From: Annulohypoxylon bovei var. microspora | Lineage: Eukaryota; Ascomycota; Sordariomycetes; Xylariales; Hypoxylaceae | Length of the DNA stretch: 64,000 nt | Direction of reading: 5' to 3' | NCBI GenBank assembly: GCA_022836615.1 | Contig: MU405243.1 | Coordinates: 1-64,000, forward strand | Shown here: in pieces, positions 56,082 through 64,000 of the stretch | How the letters are laid out: each line of letters opens with the position of its first letter | Numbering within the stretch: position 1 is the first letter of the stretch | Translations under genes and position numbers: made by a program | Notes under the pieces: generated by a model | Database searches by the model: none | The model's input: the letters and a program-made list of their open reading frames with translations, nothing else | What the model was told of the DNA's origin: nothing

Positions 56082-56979
56082 TCACTGGTCCGGCACAGGC
56101 GTCTCGTCGATAGCGTCGTTGCTGCGCTGGCAGCCGCTCTTGGCGACGAGCGCGGCGGGGCACGCGACCTGCTTGAAGGTGACGGCGGGGTTGTCGGCGC
56201 CGCCGAACCAGTCGAAGCGCCAGTAGCAGCCCTCCTTGAGCGCCTCCGGGAACCCGTCGCACGCCTCGCGCGTCGACACCCCGCCGTACCGCTCGCCCCA
56301 CCCGTTCGACGGCGCGCCGTATTGGCTCGTGCACGCGTTGTAGATGCCGACGCCGCCGCCGGGGATCTGTAAAAATATTAGTGTTAGTGTAAGTTGGTTT
56401 GGGGTTTAGAAGGGATCGAGTTCTGTTCGTTTAGGATGTCGGGAAAGACGTAGTGTGTGGGGTTAAGGGGTGGAATAGGAGGGCGGAATAGAGCAAAAAA
56501 GGGGAGATAACATATATAACAACGTAAAAACATACCGCAAGATCAAAATGATTGCTCCCCAAGTCACCTCCCGTATTGCTCGCCTGGACGATCATCTTCT
56601 TGCCGCTGACCGCGCCGCTCGTGAACGTCAGCTCGTAGCAGGCGCAGCACCACGTGGTCTCGGTCTGGCCGGAGATGCGGACGGCGGCCCAGCCGTAGCT
56701 CGTGGTGTCGTTGACGGCCCACGGGCTCTGGTTGCTGCACATGAAGGCGGAGCCGCCGCTGTCGCAGGCGCTCTTCGTGGCCCCGTTGTCGTTGAGCGGC
56801 TGGTCGCTCTTGCTGCACGTCCCGATCAGCTTGCCGCTGTTCGTCTTCTCCGTCCACCCGCAGCTCGGCTTGCAGCAGTCCCAGTACCGCGTCGTCTGGC
56901 CCGTCCCCGACGCCCCCTGCGCCGACGCCAGGTGCGCCGCCAGGGAGGCCGCGAGGCCTAGGATTGTTGTGAGCTGCAT
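56082..56979 (-). CDS. GH45 endo-beta-1,4-glucanase
   Basis: Two exons, 56536-56979 and 56082-56366, joined in phase 0 (GCG/GTATGT to ACAG/ATC), 242 residues. A signal peptide (MQLTTILGLAASLAAHLASA) directs secretion. The GH45 signature TTRYWDCCKPSCGW includes the catalytic Asp, and SNHFDLA with the following IPGGGVGIYNACTSQYG carries the second Asp; together they act as acid and base in inverting hydrolysis of cellulose or glucan. Many Cys residues suggest the usual disulphide-rich fold. There is no C-terminal linker or CBM1, so this is a catalytic-domain-only form. The 169-nt intron is longer than others here, and the exon sequence is markedly GC-rich. Confidence 0.96.
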
Positions 56980-57791
56980 GGTCTAGTTCTGCGTCTTATT
57001 TCCCTTTTCCTGGACGAGACAGATCTAGGGAGAGAACGAGAGTTGTTACTATTGAAATCTACGACAAGAAATCGAAAAGAAGAGCATAGGAGAAGCACGC
57101 AATCCGGAATCCGGCCGGTCTTTAAAATATCCCACGATGTCCCTGAGTCCTCCCAAAAATTGCGCGCAGAACCGCTGATCATCTCCCCTCACTACGGCCC
57201 ACCGGGAAAAGTAATCTCTTTCTATCACTATGGGATTTCTAGGCACTATGCCGCGAGTGTGCCCTGAATCGTGAGGCGAGCTGCCCTGTGGGATGGCGCA
57301 TATCGCCATAAAGTAGATATATGGGGGATCGTCGTAGGCCAGGCCCCGTTGATGAAACGGAGCCTAGCTAAGTGGAGAAATCCGCCGGCAAAATTGAGAA
57401 TGCTATCTGGAAAATCACTTAGTGGCCAATAGCCGTCGGGATCCAAGCTCCGTGAGGTCATATTCTAGACAGCATTGCTTAAGAGAACCCCTTGGGCGGT
57501 TCCCCGCATAGGGTAGCTAGATGCGGAGAACACATGCGGAGAACACATGGTTACATTCGACCCTGAATGGTTAATAGCTTACATGAGCATGCTTCTCACG
57601 GTGGATCATAAACAACATCATTCTTAAGACTTCGTTGATTCATTGTGTAAAGCGATAGGAAGCCGGAGCCTACAGCGATGGGAGCTCACCTACGTCGCAA
57701 CTTTTGGGAGTATCTTCAACACAACACCTGCCGAAACCCCATCATGGCAACACTCCCCACCGAGACCGACGGCCGCGTATGCGGTAACTCA
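56980..57791. promoter_or_regulatory. Upstream region of the GH45 gene
   Basis: About 810 bp between the GH45 start and the HET-C stop, both on the minus strand. No recognised site. A direct duplication of ATGCGGAGAACAC occurs at about 57520-57547. Confidence 0.45.
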
Positions 57792-60739
57792 CTAGAAACC
57801 CCATCGGCTACCACCTTCGTCACGGCGGGGGCGATCGCCTTCGTCCAGAGCGTCGCCAACACGGTTGATAACCGTATCCAGGAATCCACCACCCGATCCC
57901 TCGTCCTCATCACGGCGTTCTTCACGACGTCCGTATCCCGAACTCTCCTCGCGGCCGTATTCCTCACGGTCTGAACGACCGTATCCCGAACTCTCCTCCT
58001 CGCGACGCTCGTATCGATCACCACCACCACCTCCATAAGGAGGCTCTTCACGGCGGCCATACTCATCACCTCGGTCATACTCAGATCGTCCGTAACCTTC
58101 CTGGCGTCCGCCACCATAGCTATCCTCGTCATCGCGACGTCGGCCATAACCGCTAGATTCTTCGTTACTTTCATAGCGGCGTTCAGTGCGTTCCTCGTAA
58201 CCTCCGCCATAGTTCGGACGGGACTCGGTTCGCTCCTCGTATTCAGAGCTACGGCCGTTGTCATCTTGTTCATAACGACGGTATTCTCTGCTCTCGCCTC
58301 CCCCAGAATGACGGCTCTCGGAGTATTCGGCCTGGCCGTAACGGTCATCCGAGCGTCCGTACTCGGTGCGGCTCTCGGTGTATGATCCATCATTTCCCTC
58401 GCGTCTGCTGCCATAAGATTCGGTCTCGCTACTCTTGAAGGCTCCGCCTAGAAGAGAGCTGCCAATAGCGCCAAGGAATCCGCCACCACCGGAACTGTTA
58501 GATTCCTCCTGGCCACCAAAGTTGGGCAAGTTAACCTGTCCTCCAGATGAAGCCTTGACAAAATCAGAGATGCCGCCAGTAACACCACCAACAATGGCTC
58601 CAGCAGCGGCGCCTGCAATGCGGTCTTCCATGGATCCGCCCTTGGAGAAGTTCTTCTGCATACCAAGAGGCTTTCCACATCCGTGACCACAGTCCTGGAC
58701 GCCTTCCTTATGGTTCTCGCCGTTCTGTACGCCTTGACGAGAAAGTTTCTGGCGGTATTCGTCTTTCGCGCCGTCATCTAGCTGGTTCCACCACTCCTCG
58801 ATAGAACGGAACATGATTTTTCGGCCGTCACGGGCACCATCTTCTCCCATATCGCGCTGAGCAGGGTGGTGTAAAACACCAGTGATGATTCTATTCATCA
58901 AGCGGTCGACATCGACGCTGTCGTCATCCCATGCTTCCATGAGCTGAGGGACGACCCAGTAGACGACCTTGCTGGCAGTCTTGCCTGCAATTTCGTTAAG
59001 GATCTAGGGCATAGTTAGCGGCGTGAAAGAAAGCTTGGTATAGTTGGGCTAGACTTACGTTGGAAAAGTGGTCCTTCGAAAGCATGGAGTGTGTTGGGTC
59101 GGTAGACTCGTCATCATCGAAGACGACGTGCTGCTCGTTCTCACTGCTGGCAATGATCTCGGACGACCCGGTACGGAGCTCATTCTTGACTTGCTGGATG
59201 ATAGGAACGACGAAAGGTGCCATAATCGAGAATACCCACATCGACATCTGGTCCTCGAGTTGCTCGATAATTTGAGGCAAGATAGGGATTTTCTCAATCG
59301 TCTCGCTAATACCCTTCAGGAGTTCATCGTGGAATTCAATAGCAGGCATTATCTGCTGGAAGACTTGCTGAATGTACTCGGTGAACTCCTCTGGCTCCCT
59401 TGGGGAGATCGATGTGTTGGCCATTTGCGCATTAGCAGCATTACTTTGAATAGATTCCAGCTTCTGCTTCTTGTCGTCGCCTCCAAAGATGCCATCGGGG
59501 ATCTTGTCAAGAAGTCCTTCGAGGATGCTAGTGTCATTCTTCTTTGAATTCTCTTCAAGAGTTCCTTCGAGTTCTTGGATCTCATTCTGCGTCAACTTAT
59601 CCGAGACTAAAACGCTCTCCAATTAGCTACAAAACACGAAACTTCGGGGAATACTAACCTTCTCCAGTAACGGAGTGTAGGAAGTCAACACCTCCAAATG
59701 TTCCCGTAATGCAAGGGTAGACTTCGTGTCGAGCTCCAGGGATTTGCATTTTAGTGCTTCTACCAACATGGGGGAAGATATCGCGTTCACCCAATTCGAT
59801 AAGTGCTAGTTCCGTGTAGTTACTATGGGCCAAGAAGTCTGTTTGATGCAGTTAGTATGATGAAAACATAAGCGAGAACGAATTCAACACAGAATCTAAA
59901 ATACGGTAGTGTTACCTTCAAGACAGTGAAGACCAGTGCCGAGTAATCGTAGGGCCTCGTACAATTCACTCTTCCTGTTGCTCTCCTTGTAAGATCGGGC
60001 AAGTTCAATGCAACGGCTGAATAGTCGTCTGACGTGAAGTGCGGAAGTCATGATTCTAGCTTGCTCATTGGCAATGTAATTCTTTAGGCCTGTCTCTGGG
60101 TCGATCCCGAGCTCGACTCTCTCATTAACGGGACCGCGCAGTCTTTGATCATACTGGCGCGCATCTTCGTTATCAGCGTAGTTCTTGGGGTTGTCGATGT
60201 GGTCTTCGGGCCTGTAGCAACCAAGGCGCTCGGCGGTGACCTCAAATTCCTTAGAACCATAACCGAAGGTCAGGAAGCCGAGAACACAGAGAAGTAGTCG
60301 GATAGCTTCAGCTGAGACAGACTTGACGGTGCCTACATCGATAGCCTGGGAGTAATCTCGAAGCCAGTTACCGAAGTAGACACGAGATACCATAAGCTTA
60401 TCAAACTTCTTGCCTCCGACGGCTCGGGCCATAATGATGGTAAGGAGAGTGTCTTCGATGTCGCCATGACGCCCTGAATATGATACCAGATTAGACAGCC
60501 CGTCAAGGAATATTTATGATAGCATATAGCAGGAGAAAACTTACAGTTCTGCCCTTCGACTTTAGAGATGCCTAAAATGGATGTCAGTTTTGATGACAAG
60601 GGATTTGAACCACATACAGATGGCTGGATAGGAAAAGCTTACCGGCAATGTTACCAGCACCGAAGGCGAGAGCTGGGCGAGCGAACACGAAGAGGAAAAC
60701 CAACCCCAAAAAGGCGGGGAAGGGTTTGAGGGTGATCAT
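57792..60739 (-). CDS. het-c: Heterokaryon incompatibility protein HET-C homologue
   Basis: Six exons: 60643-60739, 60545-60571, 59916-60473, 59659-59838, 59059-59606, 57792-59003, together 873 residues, all in frame with standard fungal splice sites (one exon is only 27 bp). A signal peptide (LGLVFLFVFARPALA) leads to the family start FGAGNIAGISKVEGQNW, then RHGDIEDTLLTIIMARA, MVSRVYFGNWLRDYSQAIDV, AERLGCYRPEDHIDNPKNYA, NYIANEQAR and GTFGGVDFLHSV, which match HET-C of Neurospora and Podospora. In Neurospora, alleles of het-c control vegetative (self/non-self) fusion compatibility. Residues about 662-842 form a Gly/Tyr/Arg/Glu repeat tail, in line with the glycine-rich C-terminus known in the family. 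The function in this species is inferred. No HET-domain partner gene is seen in the window. Confidence 0.95.
57884..58430 (-). repeat. Imperfect coding repeats in the HET-C tail
   Basis: Degenerate repeats of 12-30 bp encode SSGYGR, EEYGR and YEERTE-like units. The repeat structure also leaves the other frames open over this stretch, which explains a 232-codon frame in another register. Confidence 0.8.
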
Positions 60740-63700
60740 TTTTGACTCTCTTGATGATGTCTAGTAACGTGATTTTTGTTGTTAGTATTGCGATTGATGG
60801 TTAGGTAGGAAGTTTGAAAGAGAATTTGGACCTCAGACTGGATGGACTGAGGAGGGAACTAGATATAATTTTATTAGGACAATATACCTTGATGGGAATA
60901 ATACTATAAGCTGATCTGGTTGATCAAGTTCAGGGTGACGTGAGGTGATACTATTAAGGAACGGCGCATTCCCTGAACAACATAAGGAGTCATCTAGGGT
61001 TTAGGTAGGAATAAAAAGGAGGGGGAGGGGTAGTAAGGGAAGAGCTCAGCTTCTCTAGGTTACGTACCCTTGTTGCAATCGTTGCAACTGCAACGGATCG
61101 TCAGTTTGGAGGGGCAGGAGGGGTCTTTGGACGCGCATTACTGGTTCATATTTCAACTTGTGCAGCTTGTGCTACTTGAATATATGTATGCCAAGCCCGA
61201 GAGAATGGTTCAAGTGGATTCCAAGTGGATACTATTCGATCATAACTGAAACGAATCTATGCCGGCGCGAAAAACGAGCAAGTCGGCGTATGTATTTTTT
61301 ACTTGAGTCAAGCGGTAGAAAGGTGAGGGGTAGTGGTACAAGTACATTGGCACAGTGTTTTCTTTATAGTTGGCAACAGGGGTCAGAACACTGAGGCAGC
61401 CGCCATGCCTGCCATGCTGCCATGTTTAAAAACTTCCGGAAACTTCACCTCAAGATGGAATAGTGGGCAAATAGTCTGACTGCCGAAGTCAAGTCTTATC
61501 TGATCTTATCCACCTATCTGTCTACCTGCATACAGTACATAAGTGAAAACTGCACCTACAATATATACATATATATGTCAAGTGGTTGTAAGATTCGTAA
61601 ATCCAAGAACAAATAGATTGGTACGATCTTAAGATGATTTCACACGTACACGTGTAGTCTTACTTACGTTAGTGTGTGGTGTATCCATGAGTTAGAATTC
61701 GACGGCGTGGTCCCGGGTCTGGCCGAAGCATGACTGGCAGTCAACTAGTGTTATTAACGGTTTCTTAACCAAAAGATATATATCATTTCATTGGCTGTGC
61801 GCCTGACCCTAGGTGAGACAATGGGAAACAACCCGTTCCCGCGACGGAATATTGATGACCCGATTTGACATATTGTTTAGGTCAACTCTGGAAGCATCGG
61901 GATTTATCCGCGGCGGAGCGGGATGCTAGAGCAAGAAGTGTTATGGTGACATTTGCTTCCACCATATGTGCTTCAAGAGGGCTATTAAGAAGCGGAGATA
62001 TACTTAATTATTTATTATAGCTAGTGATCATTATTGCCTTAGTAGGGACACTTCATACATTTTATCTGCTCCGTGGCTCGTAAGATGCAATTAAAAATTG
62101 TACTACCGTGATATGGATTGAATACCTAGGGTTTTCTTAAACTGGCATCAACTAAGGTTTCTCAAGAAATCTCAAGGATGCTAAATTAGCACTTAATTGT
62201 CAGTGTTTTGTTTATCCTTAATTCTTCATATCTCAAGAAGTTATAGTAGACTATGATTTTGCAATCACGGTGTTAAGTTGAAATGTGTTGTGTTGGGGGC
62301 GATAGAGGCTTAGGTGAGGGGTAATACAACATTGGAACATATACGCCTTATTTGGCTTGCTTAACAATGGCATAATACAAAACTTGATAATTCTTATGTC
62401 GTGATATGCCAAAAGTGCTATCTTCTAGCATGGAGGGAAGTTCGGAACTTCTTAACCTCGAGAAATATATCAAATTATCTAGGTACTTAGGTAGATGCGT
62501 AGCATAGGCTACTTAATTAACTATTAGGTAGACTATAATTGTAACCAACCTTGGAAGATATGTAGGCTACTTAGGTAGTTATCTTCTTGTAGAGAAATTG
62601 GTTCAATATTTGAAATATGTGATCTACTTATTTAAAGAGTAAGTATGTAGTGAGCTTAGTTATGTGGATGCTAGCTAGTTTATTTGATATAACGAAGCTT
62701 GATACTTGGGGATGATGCTGATCATGGTAGGAATAAGCACAGCATTGATGGTACAAGCGGTTGACAACTTCGTGGCTTCATATTAAGTACCTAGGTAGGT
62801 ATGCATAGTAAAGAACATATAGGTGCTTATATTTCAAGTGTTATACGGGCGGAAGTGCGGATAGACGTCAAATGTACCTATATGATTTAGGTCATGAGCC
62901 TTATGCCGATTGTCCGTGAATAGTTAACTACCTACCTACCTAGGTGGCTTGACGACAATAGCCTGGGTCTAAGTTACCCAAGAACACGTAAGATATTTGA
63001 CTACCTACTTGGGTAGGTATGCAGCTAGACTGGTGAAGTGAAAGGCCGGCTCTTCAGTCACGGGTGTTAGTTGTAAAGAGGCGCCGGTGTTGGTAGGTAC
63101 CTAGTAGTTGGATGTTCGCCGTGGAGATCATTCAGTGCCTACCTAAATACATGGTAGACTGCGGAAGGAGTGTCCATCGGATCAGGATAGTTAAACAGCC
63201 TGGTGGCTATGCGTCAATTAGGCACTGTTGAAAATAACAACTTTAGTAGTTAGTCTGGCTAGAAAGGTGAGTATCGATATGGCAATGAACTGTGAGCTTC
63301 ACTGGCAAGCTTGAGCCTAGGTTGAAAACTGGAGAGTTATCGATGGCTGGTTAATTAAGTCCATCTGCAGTGCAGTCTATCCGGGGTTAAGCTATCTTGG
63401 TAGGCATATAGAAATGCCCAGTGACGAGATCGTATCGCTGGCCTAGATTGCACGAATGCTACAGAGAGCAGAGAGGTCTACGGGTATGAATGCTGTAGTT
63501 ACCCAGGTAGGATATAATGTGGGGTAGCATAGGTAGTAAATGCCTAATCAAGAATCAGTAGGTGCTGGAATTTTATTAGTTGGTGACCAGTGACTGTCGC
63601 ATGAAAAGCTACTAGGTAATGCTGTTACTTGAAGACCCAGGTGCCCGCGAATTGAATTGGGAAAGGAAACATTGAATGTTTTGCAGGAAGTGTGGAGAGT

Positions 63701-64000
63701 GTGAGAGTGCTGAATTCGCTGAGAACAACTGGGAGCAGCAACTGAAGCGACAGGTGGGAAGGGTGTCGGGGGGTAGGTTTGACCCTGAAAATTCGGGGGT
63801 GATGGTGGTAGGCACCGGCGATTGCCGCCGCTTTAGGCGCTCACTGAAAGCGCTGATGTGATTTGATGGCCACCAGGTGCACTTTCTTCAGTGAGCCAAT
63901 CAATTGGTGGGTTGCGCTGGGCGGGTGCAACCATCAAATCGAGAATTGACAGAACGCTGGAAACACCAAATTTTCGGTACTTCCTTTTTCCTCCAGTGCC
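60740..64000. other. Terminal gene-free interval rich in TAGGTA motifs
   Basis: About 3.26 kb with no supported coding sequence. The first part holds the HET-C promoter. From about 62470 to 63110 there is a cluster of TACCTAGGTAGGTA-like motifs (62788, 62929, 63001, 63091 and others). Small frames at 61158-61394 and 63612-63861 look random. Confidence 0.5.

Noticed and set aside
57716..58414. 232-codon frame overlapping the HET-C tail in another register
   Set aside because: Open only because the coding repeats avoid stops in all registers; the composition is repetitive Ala/Val/Met/Thr.
60598..60612. GGATTTGAACC, complement of a tRNA box B, inside a HET-C intron
   Set aside because: There is no box A at the right distance and no cloverleaf, so it is likely chance.

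Overview
This window looks like nuclear DNA of a filamentous ascomycete, probably a sordariomycete. The evidence is genes with short introns (about 50-58 nt, GTAAGT-like donors, CTAAC-like branch sites, CAG/TAG acceptors), two copies of one LTR retrotransposon reduced to AT-rich sequence in the way RIP (repeat-induced point mutation) does, a HET-C family gene, and secreted enzymes typical of plant-associated or saprotrophic fungi. The genus cannot be named from sequence alone.

Layout: 1-4473 is the 3' part of a RIP-degraded Ty3/Gypsy-type element, followed by a fading AT-rich flank to about 5460. From 5.7 to 40 kb lies a gene island: two small velvet-like proteins (5698-6303, 7465-7938), a small hydrophilic protein (9175-9387), a single-pass membrane/coiled-coil protein (10758-12455), mitochondrial threonyl-tRNA synthetase (13319-14827), a bHLH transcription factor (14931-15496), a Maf-type nucleotide pyrophosphatase (16370-17275), a six-exon C2H2 zinc-finger protein (18024-20256), a GH47 alpha-1,2-mannosidase (23434-25252), an alpha/beta hydrolase (28135-29121), a membrane RING-H2 ubiquitin ligase (29765-31324 plus an unresolved first exon), then about 6 kb with no gene, an interstitial telomeric repeat with a gene remnant just downstream (37571-38276), and a secreted intradiol dioxygenase (38627-39926). 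A complete second copy of the retrotransposon occupies 41287-48250, with 318-bp LTRs and a 5-bp target duplication. After it come about 1.8 kb without genes, a roughly 1-kb non-autonomous element with terminal inverted repeats and satellite arrays (50023-51039), a fatty-alcohol-oxidase-like GMC enzyme (51143-53551), a secreted EEP-family hydrolase (54024-54914), a GH45 endoglucanase (56082-56979) and a HET-C homologue (57792-60739). The last 3.2 kb carries no gene I can support.

The genes do not form an obvious pathway cluster. There are housekeeping functions (mitochondrial translation, nucleotide clean-up, N-glycan trimming, ubiquitin ligation), regulators (bHLH, C2H2, velvet-like) and a secretome group (GH45, intradiol dioxygenase, EEP hydrolase) that would suit growth on plant material. 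Exon structures were built by hand from splice signals and frame continuity. The points most worth a second look are the tandem velvet-like pair, the strand-polarised RIP pattern that differs between the two retroelement copies, the TIR-bounded satellite element, the interstitial telomere repeat beside a frame-broken gene, and the repeat-rich HET-C tail.
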